The notes under the pieces are model-generated. The model saw nothing but the letters and a program-made list of their open reading frames with translations, did no database searches and was not told the origin of the DNA. DNA of 27,178 nucleotides. Origin: Phaeoceros laevis (lineage: Eukaryota > Anthocerotophyta > Anthocerotopsida > Notothyladales). Location: the NCBI GenBank assembly GCA_049999765.1, contig JBNGIQ010006063.1, forward strand, positions 1 through 27,178, written 5' to 3'. The stretch's first letter is position 1, and every line of letters begins with the position of its first letter. Position numbers and translations under genes: made by a program. Shown here one piece after another: positions 9,915 through 19,823 of the stretch.

Positions 9915-10524
9915 AAAAGTCATGCTAGCTTGCAAGAAAATTACTCATTTAGCAAGTGCTCTCATACCAACCTTCTCTCCTTTATATCTTATGAACCTTA
10001 GCCTTAGTTTATTCGCATATATCTAATGACCCTCCGCCTCCCTAATGGTGTAGGCATGAGGGTTGACATTATTGCCCTTTTTGTGGTCCATCCATGGTTG
10101 AGGTTGATTGGGATGGTATTTATGAACTTTGGAAGAATTTGAAAGATAGTAGATAGAATGTGCATGAGGAAGTAGGCATTAGGGTTGACTTTATTGCACT
10201 TTTTGAAGTGTTTGAAGGTTTTAAATTTTTTTAACCATTTTACCGGTTCATAAACCGGTCAAACCTTTTAGGGTTGTGACCCTTTTCCTTGAAAGTAATC
10301 TGGCCGATAAACCAGTCAAAATCGTTTATGACACTTTTTCCGGGAGGTAATCAGGTGAACACGTGTTATTTTGGAAAAAAAATTACATGCCCGGATAGCC
10401 GTATGAAAAGGCATCCCAAGCTGCTGTAACTTCTTTTGTGACTAGTAACCTGTTAAACCCTTGTGATCGGTAAACCGCATAACCTCTTAAACCCGTTTGA
10501 CAAACCCGTCAAATTCCTACCCTA

Positions 10525-10532
10525 GTCCCTGG
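10525..10532. repeat. Right target-site duplication of the hAT-like element
   Basis: GTCCCTGG directly follows the element's CCCTA end and pairs with 8545-8552 at 7 of 8 positions. Confidence 0.68.
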
Positions 10533-11558
10533 GCAATCCGTTCGCAAGACAACCTGCTCATGAGTCATGTCTAGCCTCAAGTTACAAAACGAAAATGCTG
10601 CTTTGTCAATAGGGCCCTCAAACAAAAACAGCAAATCCCGGCCGTTTCTCTATCTTGCTGGCCCCATAGGGGGCAGACTCTTGGCTCCTGCTGCTTCATC
10701 TCTCCGGCTAACCCGATTCGCTTAGCCAGCTTACTGCGGTTATCCCACTCTAACACAGATCCCCAGAGTGTCCAGTTGCGGCTGTTGGCTTCCACAGCTC
10801 TTCGCAGATCGGAGTTCGCAACAGTCATGTGCAGTGCTCCTGTACCCGGGGCAATCTCAATGTCACCATTGTTTGTGTGAGGCGGATGACCCTCTTTGTT
10901 CCAAACCTTCCAGATTCCAGAATGAACAGGCATGGATGCGGTAGAAGCTGGATGAAGTTGCAGGCTTGCCCCCCTCCTGTTTTGTAGATATTTATGGCAT
11001 ATCCATGTATGTTGTCCTCCACAGGTTAGGGGGCTTGATTACGCTGTGACGGACAGCGCCATTCAAAGGGCCCATGCTCATCTGTAGTAGCAACTGACAA
11101 TGCACACACTTTGTCCAGTTTTATTGGGCCCATCTGGATTGGGTCCATCTGGATTGGATGGGTAACTCAAGATTCTTCTGTATCATATGCACTGAATCTG
11201 GACACTTGATCTCTAGACAAACGTGGAAAGAAAGCAGAATGCCGCTGGAAAGACGAGCAATCCAAGTCATGCCATCTCTGGACCAAGGAGAACTGCTGCT
11301 ATTGGGTACCGGTGCATTGAACTGCCGCATTTCGCGGGTATGCAACTCCTCCTGTTTCCTATACACACTATTTCGGTATAGTCTACTTGTTTCGTTCCGC
11401 AGATTTTGTGCAAAACATAAACACCTCATCAGTGTGTCTGACTGTGTTCCACTTAATAAAACACGTAAGACAGGTGCAACCGTGCAAGCCGGATTGCATA
11501 CCAGCGCCTCAAGGTAAAAAATACTTGGGGACGTGATTAAACACTCTCATGATAAGAG

Positions 11559-11642
11559 CCTGATGAAGCGCATCTGAAATTTCATTCCTGACTGCGCGGT
11601 CCTGATGAGGCGCCTCTTAAATTTCATTCCTGACTGCGCGGT
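11559..11642. repeat. 42-bp tandem duplication
   Basis: Two adjacent 42-bp units, 11559-11600 and 11601-11642, both begin CCTGATGA and end TTCATTCCTGACTGCGCGGT. They differ at about four positions. No flanking gene uses this region. Confidence 0.8.
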
Positions 11643-12068
11643 TCGCCATTCATTACAAGGGATACAATCATCAAACTGCGTCAACTCTGCCTTACGGCGC
11701 AGTAGCGTGTCGTGATCTGTTGTTCCGAAGCAAACCCGAATATAGGGTTCGTACGGCCAGGGCATGCAGTGCCATGCACCCAAACAAAAAACGTCTCCGT
11801 GAGAGCGCTACAAATTGAAGAAATGAAATGGGATAAGTAGCCGAAGTGTCCTCTAATAAGTGTCTCTTTTATATGAAATGCGCCTGATGACGAGCAAGCA
11901 CACAGCGTCACGTGGATACCAGTACAGTACAGTTCCTCCCCTATATATTATCTCCTTTCCACTAGGGATCGCAAGATCTCAATCGGATGTTACAGACACA
12001 CTAGCTCTACACCGGTAGAGTACTGTACGTCGACTGTACTGTAACTACTGTTCCCTCTCCTGCGGCGT

Positions 12069-12253
12069 AGCCTAAATATCAGTGGGCAGGCCGCCAATAC
12101 CGGGGCGGCCTTCAAATAACTTAGGCTTACATGAAGTTATATTCCAACTTGGTCCTTGGACTATTTTTCCCAGCTGGAATCCAGTTTAATTATTTTAAGC
12201 AGGCTGGGCACCCGGCAGCCTGACTGGAAAAATATTTTCAGGCTAGAAGCCTG
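12069..12253. repeat. Cluster of short perfect hairpins
   Basis: The outer arms are AGCCTAA (12069-12075) and TTAGGCT (12121-12127). Inside them lies AGGCCGCC (12088-12095) / GGCGGCCT (12104-12111) with an 8-base loop. Downstream are CAGGCTG (12200-12206) / CAGCCTG (12216-12222) and CAGGCT (12239-12244) / AGCCTG (12248-12253). This could be a miniature element or a structured transcript; neither is proven. Confidence 0.65.
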
Positions 12254-12414
12254 TTTTCCCGTTGCCGTGAGAGCGCCGCAGAAATGTGAAAAGAAGCCAA
12301 AATATCGGGCCTGTACACTGTTTTGCACAGTCATATGGATCAATGCCAAGACACCTGCGACTTCTTGAATATGAGACACATGCGCGGTCACATGATTCGA
12401 GCAAAAGGCACCTA

Positions 12415-12660
12415 GGTGAGAATTTTACCCCGTGGAAAAAATTTTCTCACCTTATTCTCGGGGCACTTGCATGTGAGAAACTTTTTACATCTACTTTCGC
12501 AGGTGAGGCTCTATGTGTATAGTACCTCAAACCCTAATGTTTTTACCTTTTAATGAAATGAAATATTATTTTATGTAGTATTTTTCACTTTTAAAAAAAT
12601 ATATTTGCAAGGTAAACTCACCTCCATTTTTTGAAGGGGAATGTTTTTTGAAGTGAGGTA
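12415..12660. repeat. Inverted GGTGAG / CTCACC repeats in AT-rich DNA
   Basis: GGTGAGAA (12415-12422) pairs with TTCTCACC (12444-12451). About 200 bp on, CTCACCTCC near 12618 and AAGTGAGGT near 12651 form a second inverted pair. The outer copies share the form GGTGAG..TTTACC in opposite orientation, as in a short foldback or MITE-like element. No clear target duplication was found. Confidence 0.4.
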
Positions 12661-14103
12661 AAAAAAAAGAGACTTCAGTATTTTCGATTTTTATTCACAC
12701 CATTCAATGACCATTGTGTAGCACTGTAGGTCTTATAGGCCCCTTTTATATTATGCCATTGTCTTTTACTCAGACGGTGAAATTCTCACATAGATAGGCA
12801 GGCACCTGTACGGTCCTGAACCGTTCTCTTTCCACTCGCGGTACACCCGCACGACGTGGGAGCGCTCTATCACTGCTCGGAAGCTGCTCTGCTGGTGCAG
12901 TGGTCATATGAACCCAAGCAACAACTAGGAGCTATGCGGAACTAGCTAGTACGAATGCCTACCTCTGCCTCCGCCCCTGATGACTCGGAGTCTCTACCTT
13001 GCTCGGAGTCCCACTGCCCTCTAGCGGTGTCAAGACGCATTAACCGTCAATGTAACATGTGCCAGCTTCTTGTGTCCCACAAATCTTGGGCGGCTGGTTT
13101 TGGTTCTGCACAAAAAAAAAGTCCAGTCTGTCGATTGTGTGGATGCGCTGTGGCACGGGGATCCACTTGACATGTCGTAGTCATGTGTTTTTTGCAGTGT
13201 GGATGCGTGCCGCGCAGGGACAGCTCGCAAAGCTGCAGCTTCTTGGTAACCGTTCCCAATACAACAGATACAAAGGTCAGATGTCAAAAAGTTCTTACTA
13301 TGCATTACTGCGACCAGTTTTTCAGAGCCCTCACGTCACCAGGATGGAACTGGCCTCCAACGCGAGGAGCAAGGATGAAACTGACTTCACCTTCAATACG
13401 ACGACTCAGGATTGTCTCATCAGCCAGGCAAGCCTCGCCGCCCACGTCCGAGGGAGGCGCAAGAAGCTTGGACCTTGACGTCACGTCCGGCGCAAGTTGA
13501 AAAGGCTGCACTAGACTGATGAACTCCATGCACCTTCTTCCCCTTTCCAGCCATTTCTGCAAAACCTCCCAGATCTCTGAGAATGGAACTCTATCAAAGA
13601 AGGTAAAGTATACCGCAGGAGACGTCCTGCGTTTTTTTTTTTTTGACACTCTATAGAACTGTACAGTACCCCTCTCATTTTGAGGTCCAGCTCGCTCCTT
13701 AGCATCCCATTGCTAGAATTCTCTGCTTTCGCAATGGTCCAAATTTAGTAGCAGTCAGAGTCACCGTGCCAGGTATAAGCTCCAGGGACTCACCAACACG
13801 CCAACAGGTGAAGACTTCCGGGATTTACATTCGGCTGTAAGAGTTCTTCTACCAAGCCCCACAGTGACGAGCCAACCTTCCTTCACAAGTTCACATGTTG
13901 GGGTATAAACAGCATGTCAACAGCAACCACTTGATAGCCCTCCGTCGCGTACTGTGCGGTTTGAGATTTCCTGGCAGTTTCTAAGGGGCATAGGAGCCCG
14001 CTAATCTATCCTGCAGACAATTTCCTGCATCCATGTGGAGGGTACTCTACGTGAAGCTTCAATCTTGTCGGCTAGTTCCAACAACCTAGACTAGTCGACC
14101 TAT

Positions 14104-17100
14104 TCAGGGAGAAGATCGGACTTTCTGCTTCGCGCTTTTCTTTGCTTTCCCCTTCGCTAGCCTGGCCTTTGTCATAGTGGACTTAACCTTGCTCTTCACT
14201 TTCTTACCACGTTTGAAGACAGCCAGCACCTCCATGCTGCACATTTCTTGTGAATATCAATAACTAATGCATGGACAAGTCTTTAGAGCTTCCAAAGGCA
14301 TGAATGTAAAACATTTCGGGACACGAAGTTACAAAAAACGCGAAGGTACATCACCTATCAGTCCCAGGAAACATGTTAAATGCAGCTGCTTGAGCCAAGT
14401 GCCATGAACCATCTAGGATTAGTGCTGCTGTATCCTGCAAAATTAGAAGCATGGATAAGACCCTCCCAATAACAACTGTGGCACTGCGGAAACCAGGTGA
14501 TTTACTTAAGATCCCACAGACCTCTTTGAAGGCTTCCCAACCACAGCTAACATAGACAAGTGTATCAGGCCAAATATCTTGCTCATCTGCATCACCAGGA
14601 CTCTCATTGTGTACAACCCCTTGCTGTGCACGGAGAATCCAAGGTCTCTTTTCAACTCTGGCAATGATATTCATGCAAGACAGTTGGTCAACCGACAAAA
14701 AATGCTGAATCACTTGATTTGCTTAAAAAATGCATCCCGTTGAAATCCAACAAAATCACAATGCGGAATATGATTGTCATAGTATTACTTCTCAGATATC
14801 TTTGTAGGAGGTTTACTCTTGCCCTGCCCCCGCAAAGATGCAGTCCGCAGGGCCTCAACAACTGAAGGGTCCAACCCCCTCCTTGGAGGATCAACAACCA
14901 CAACATCTGACCCTTGCAACCATTGAATGGGACTCTGCATCAAGTCATCAAGTAAAACAAAAAAGTGATATTCCTGTTTTGACCAGTGCATCTAAACTGC
15001 AAACCTGCAAAACTTTTGATCCACAAGGACACAGTAATATTAACATACCACGGAAGCATCAGCACAATGCCAGCTAATCTTTGATTCAACAGATCTAGGA
15101 AGTCGTGCTAAAGAAAGTTCAAAAGGGACTCTCGAGTTTTTGTTCACCTCCACGCATTTGACAACCCTGCAGGGTACAGCACGGGCCAGAAAGTTGGATA
15201 GGACGAAACGTTTTGACAGAGGCCGGCACAGTCCATTTGACTTTCCGCAACTTGCAGTTACAATGCTGTTACCTGCAGCTTCGGTGAGCAGCTAAGCTGA
15301 GGCCGATTACGCCGACCCCACCATAAAGTTCGACAACGTTACTTCCCAGTCTTACACTTTTCTGCAATCGCCTAAGAAGTGCCTCAAATTCCTGTCAATT
15401 TGACGTGGAAGTTAGCAAACGACCTGATACAGCATTTTGATCAGATCTGACTACTAGAGCTGCACGATGCTAGTGTCAAGACATACTTGCTCAGCATTCT
15501 TGTTCACATACTTGAAGATTAGCCTGCCCAAAGGAGGAAGGTGTAAAGCAGATATCAATGCCACCTACGCGTTCCCACATTTCCTTCTCCCCAAGCATGT
15601 GCCTCCACTTTCCCCCAAAGATTACCTGCACCAAGGTCAGAGAAAATATTAAGCTACCACTTAGATGTAAAATATACATAAAAAACTGAGCAAATTATCA
15701 GAGACGACGCTGCCTACGTTTGACTGAGTTGTTTGAAAGTTTGCCCACACAGAGTGTAATACGGGATTAACACTCTTCGCTCCAGCCTTCCGCCACAATA
15801 ACTACAAGGAATAACCAAGCATAGAGTCCATCTGTGCCAAGTGAATCCCAAGATTGCAGCATGCATGACAAGTCTGACTGAAAATGGCATATTCAACATG
15901 TGGCTAACCTTCACAAGTGGCTCAAGCTGCCTGGCCTCAAACGACTCTTCATCTCTGGCATTCCACACCAGACTTATCTGAACCTTACCTGCATGACAGC
16001 CCATAAGCTTGCCTGTTCTCTATACGAGAACCTGATATTAAAGAGGCAAATCTACAACCACAAGGTAACAGCAAACTGCTTACCATTTTTATAGCGATCA
16101 GCTTCTGGTAGGGCAGTATTGTATGTGGATACAACCATCTATGCACAGCGGATTATTTCAACACTCAGACTCAGTAGCAACCTTGAAGGATAGAGACAAC
16201 TCCTGGACGGGGAATTCCTGGACAAACATGAAGGGGTGTGGCGGGAGAATTCTAGTAAAGCTGGTCAGGGAACCACACACAATCGTGTTGACCAGACACG
16301 AGCTTCAGACCCTGACTTCTACTACATATTGTGACGAGCAAGAGCACCAGACTTCCATACTTGCACGTATCGAAGCTCCCCAGTCCCAGATGCTTCATCA
16401 TAAGGTTGAACGCCGAGCTCTTTAATTGCTGATAATTTGCAACAATCCTCATAACAAGGTCAGGTCACACCTGTTTGAATAAACACAAGTAGCGGAAGAT
16501 TCAAAATATACCAACGCTCGTAGTGAAACTGTGCTAGCTGGTTGAGAAGCAGAAGTGACGAATCAAGAGATGTTCACTACCTGCTTTCAATAGTTCTACA
16601 GCTTCATTTATCCTTGGGTGATGAGCTGCATCAAAGAAGAGTGTAGGCGTACCACGTCAGGTATAAGATGGTAGCAAACAGAAAACGAGAACGAACATGA
16701 GAATAAAGGCCACCTCTGCAAGCTGGAATGGTAACGACACTGTGAGTCCCCTCTCCAAAGATACCAATTTGTGGATTATCCGGTGTGCCCCTGACTGCAA
16801 GCTTTGCTCTGCATCTCCATTCCCACTGACGTCCACCAGGCTAGACAATCAGATTTGCAACTAAAACAGATACACACAATTTTCACCAACTTGAACCAAG
16901 CCACCGGGTCCGCGATGCCTGAAATTCAAACTCTTACCACACTGCCAGAATGGAAGGAGAAGTCATTTATGCTATGTTGAGCAAAGAATCTCGTAGCCTC
17001 TCGCAGGATAGGAGGTTGGTCTAGGGCAATGTTCAGGACGCAACCCGGGCACCTGAAAATTGAGAAGTAGCAAAAAAAATGATAAGGCTGCAAAAGTCAA

Positions 17101-17626
17101 GATGCAGATTACCACGCCGAGACAATAACGCAACAACTTAGCACCTTGAGAAGTGCTGGCAGTTAAGATCAGCACTAGAAGAGGCATCTCCTGAAGACCT
17201 CGAAAGCTGACGCTCAGGTGCCACGAGCTCATCTTCATTACTCTGCAGCTCATGTGGTGTAACTGGACCTCCGCGATTGTGTTCAGATTTGGCATTCTGC
17301 TCTGACTGTTCCTCAAGTTTTCTTCTTAACTCTTTCAGCTTCTTCAGGTGTTTTTCAGCTGAAACTTTCTGACCTTCACTCCAAGTCCTGTGCTGCTTTG
17401 CAGAATTTTGCTTCTTTTCAGCAACAAGGCCCTCAAATGCGAGTCCCCTGCTCTTCACAGATCTCTCTGCCGTTATGGTAACCTGACAAAGAATTGAGCA
17501 GCTCCCCACTTTCTTAATGGACAAGCAGCTACTGCTTTCTTGCAAAGCAAACGAATCCAACCTGCCGCAGACCGCGGCAAGGCTGCTGGGGAGGCTGACA
17601 CCAAGCACCCTGCCGATGAAATCCAT
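14104..17626 (-). CDS. RNA 5-methyluridine methyltransferase, TrmA/RumA family (15 exons, 636 aa)
   Basis: The exons on the minus strand are 17626-17145, 17052-16938, 16840-16714, 16625-16581, 16428-16361, 16138-16084, 15988-15909, 15801-15718, 15625-15512, 15391-15273, 15166-15049, 14934-14789, 14657-14506, 14427-14355 and 14236-14104. All phases agree and the sum is exactly 637 codons. The protein would transfer methyl from SAM to C5 of uridine in tRNA or rRNA and resembles Arabidopsis At3g21300. A Lys/Glu-rich probable coiled coil lies at 88-112. The motif C156-x5-C162-x2-C165 matches the RumA iron-sulfur site. SAM motif I is ELYGGVGVIG (411-420), VVVVDPPRRG begins near 480, and the catalytic Cys is 556 in YVSCGWE. 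A Lys-rich tail ends the protein. The exon 13/14 junction is the least certain (an alternative donor follows 14494). The gene is head to head with RNASEH2B. Confidence 0.9.
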
Positions 17627-17853
17627 CAGTGAAGACAGCGCAACGTTACTGTACCCTATCTATCCAAGGCAATGGCACCTAGATGTTCACCTCCCCCTGA
17701 TGCCAGCACTCCAAAATCGAGTGAGGCGAACTTTGTAGTGTCTATTCTCCCACGATTTCGCCTAGGGCTTTCAACTCGACTATTAAGATCATCAGGGAGT
17801 GATGTTAGCTTGGTAGTTTCCCGCCAAAACAGCTGAACGGAGCAACACGAGCA
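17627..17853. promoter_or_regulatory. Bidirectional promoter between the methyltransferase and RNASEH2B genes
   Basis: Only 227 bp separate the two start codons, so both 5' UTRs and core promoters must share this stretch. It holds an exact E2F-type site near RNASEH2B. I see no clear TATA box close to either gene, which suits a housekeeping-type bidirectional promoter. Confidence 0.65.
17817..17828 (+). promoter_or_regulatory. Consensus E2F/DP binding site
   Basis: TTTCCCGCCAAA matches the canonical 12-bp E2F site. It lies 25 bp before the RNASEH2B ATG and 190 bp from the methyltransferase ATG. E2F/DP factors drive S-phase genes in plants, which fits a ribonucleotide-excision gene. Binding itself is inferred. 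Confidence 0.65.
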
Positions 17854-19558
17854 ATGTCTTCCAACGCAGACTCCCGCGTGCTTATTGCTTACGGTGAAGC
17901 AAGAGATCTGACTGTAGATTAGTATAGGTTTGCTGAGCTGCTGGAGGATTGTACAACTGGCTTGTGACTCTGTTTGATTTTGTTATTCAGCTCCTTCTTG
18001 GAATTCGGAGGAGGCTACGACCAGCGAGCTTGATGGGAGATTTGTGCATTTGCAAAATCCAAAAACTGGTTCGCTTTCCATGTATGCACTTGGATTGTTG
18101 CATTTCTCTGTCTGTGTGAACAGTGACCAATAGGACTATCTCGCAGGTTGCAAGGCTCTGTACATGATTACGGATGACTCAGTACAGGAGGTACACTGGT
18201 TCAAACAGCGCTACGGGTCTTGGTTTGTAGGGGACTCTGTTATCGAAGGTAAGGGGAAGCCATCACATCTTGTTATGCTGCATTCTGGAGTGGCCTTCCC
18301 GAAACCGGTTACGCATCCTTTCTGTTTTACTATATTTGGTGGTGGATCAAGTCATTCACAGTTGCAGCTTGCAATGACGGCTGGTGCAAGCAGATGGAAG
18401 TTTGTATTTAGCATCGCCCATTGATCCAATTTTCCTTCTCCTGCCTATCTTGGACAGAGCTCGCATGAAAGTGAGTATTGAACCACTTGTGCGATGGTGA
18501 ATTATCGCTAGTTTCAATCCTTGTTTCATGCATATTTCCTGATGTTTCCAGAATCAGAAAGATGATGATCAAGGAAAATTCAGGGCACTGGAAGAAATAC
18601 TGGATGTGGACGGATATCCCTTGTATTCCCGTCTCTTCCCCCTGCTCCAAACTTGTCTTTTGTCAGTGTGCGACGTCCGGGGTGAAAAGCATGCCCTTAT
18701 GTCCTTCTTCTCCTGATATTACTGTCCCACACTTTTGTAATTAACTAGCTGCCGCTGACTTGTCAGAGATAGGATCTACAAAATACTACAGGCTCGATGA
18801 TAGGAAGGCCCTAGCTTGGCTGTGTTGCAAGGTATGTTGTATCGACTGTCTTTTTAGTTGCATTCCAAGCCCATGCAAGGACTTCATACCAGTTTTGAAT
18901 GGTTGTAGGTGGGGCAAACTGCTATGGCATTGGAGTCCCTTGGTGGTAGTTGGTATTCTTCGTTGAGCGAGGATGACTTAAGTAAGCAACACGATTCCGT
19001 GACAAAAGTGTGCACTTGCAATAGTGTCCAGAAAGGGGTCAAGAGTGCTGCTCATGTCATTGTACGCAGGGTTGCACGCTGTTGGGATGCTAGGTGAATA
19101 TCTGAGGTCAGATCCCTGGTTGGAGAGACTTTGCAGCCATTTAAGGTGATGTGCATGTGACCATCAGGTTTGGGTAGTCCCAGATAGTTTGGTAATCATT
19201 TCGGGGTACCTTACTGGTGCTATGCTTCTTACAGAGTTGATGTTGAAGCTTCTAAAAAGGTTCGCCGAGAGGTGCCGTCCAACTCTTTCTCAGCAGTCCC
19301 AACCAAAGCTGCACAAGTAAGGCTCGGTTGCCGTGCTTTTGTCTTCTGCTTGCCACTTATCCTTTTAACGAGATAATGGCTCTTTCAGCAAATCATGCAT
19401 CGGTTGTTTTTGGTGATGTAGTTAACTTGTTAAAAATAAGTGGTCCTGTCTTGTCACAACAGGTAACGTCGAATGTCAAAACCAACTCCACCAAAAAGGC
19501 ACCTCAGACTGGAACTGGAACTCGCAAAATAACAAGCTTTTTTGGTCGACCTCGCTGA
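17854..19558 (+). CDS. RNASEH2B: Ribonuclease H2 subunit B (10 exons, 272 aa)
   Basis: Accessory subunit of the nuclear RNase H2 complex, which removes ribonucleotides and RNA:DNA hybrids from DNA. The exons are 17854-17893, 17991-18068, 18147-18248, 18394-18470, 18552-18681, 18767-18831, 18909-18981, 19070-19145, 19235-19316 and 19463-19558. All phases agree and sum to 273 codons. The short N-terminus has RVLIA, as in the Arabidopsis protein. The core carries VQEVHWFKQRYGSWFVGDSV, then GSLYLASPIDPIFLLLPIL and DRARMK, the family hallmark. FRALEEIL, KYYRLDDRKALAWLCCK and WLERLCSHL follow. The last residues, RKITSFFGRPR, form a PCNA-binding (PIP) box like that at the end of human RNASEH2B. The start codon gives the only short first exon that fits in phase, so it is likely but not certain. 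Confidence 0.9.
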
Positions 19559-19823
19559 TCTCTTGTTGAAGATGCTACATTAGCGATAGTGGAGTTGATT
19601 TCTGTCATTGAGCAACTCCCGGCTCATTATTATCTCAATGGAATGTACAGATCCAAATGGAACCGAATCCGCCATTGATCTTCTTGCATCCCCGATGTAA
19701 GTGTCTAGTTGTCCTACGACGGAACGGGAGTGGGGCTGATGAGGGGTCGAATCGTATACTTTAAAGTATGGTCGAGGGTATAGGGTAGAAGTCCCGCAGT
19801 TGAGCTTCACGGTTTAGTGGTTT

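Larger units (their letters stand above)
8553..10524. mobile_element. Non-autonomous hAT-like DNA transposon (1972 bp), no transposase
   Basis: The left end reads CAGGGTGGGAATTTGACC and the right end, read inward on the minus strand, TAGGGTAGGAATTTGACG. Over 23 bases the two ends match at 19. The flanks are GTCCCCGG (8545-8552) and GTCCCTGG (10525-10532), an 8-bp target duplication with one mismatch, the length typical of hAT elements. Subterminal repeats of the AACCGGTCAAA / AAACCCGTC type cluster near the right end (about 10250-10510), also typical of hAT. No transposase frame is present. An LTR-like sequence starting at 9286 is nested inside. A related left end lies at 25277. The superfamily call rests on target-site length and end pattern, not on a protein. 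Confidence 0.72.
10533..14103. other. Gene-poor repeat-rich interval
   Basis: No frame gives a recognisable domain. The most protein-like is a minus frame at 10933-10577 (118 aa, several Trp and Cys), which I cannot identify. The interval contains a 42-bp tandem duplication (11559-11642), a hairpin cluster (12069-12253), inverted GGTGAG/CTCACC motifs (12415-12660) and a T-rich run near 13631. The last few hundred bases before 14104 are probably the 3' UTR of the methyltransferase gene. Confidence 0.5.

Noticed and set aside
10577-10933. A 118-aa minus frame rich in Trp and Cys, considered as a gene
   Set aside because: It looks protein-like in places but shows no motif, no start context I can defend and no plausible neighbouring exons. 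It is mentioned only in the interval description.
11559-11642. Hammerhead ribozyme (CTGATGA followed by GAAA in the first 42-bp unit)
   Set aside because: Stem II would have only two pairs, the second unit lacks GAAA, and no matching stem III strand with a UH cleavage site lies upstream. It is not a retrozyme-type ribozyme as far as I can fold it.
11559-11642. Box C/D snoRNA pair (TGATGA and CTGA boxes)
   Set aside because: The C to D box spacing is about 21 bases, too short for a guide RNA, and no terminal stem is present.
17517-17738. A plus frame across the methyltransferase start and the bidirectional promoter
   Set aside because: It is opposite exon 1 of the methyltransferase gene and has no motif; it is a chance frame.
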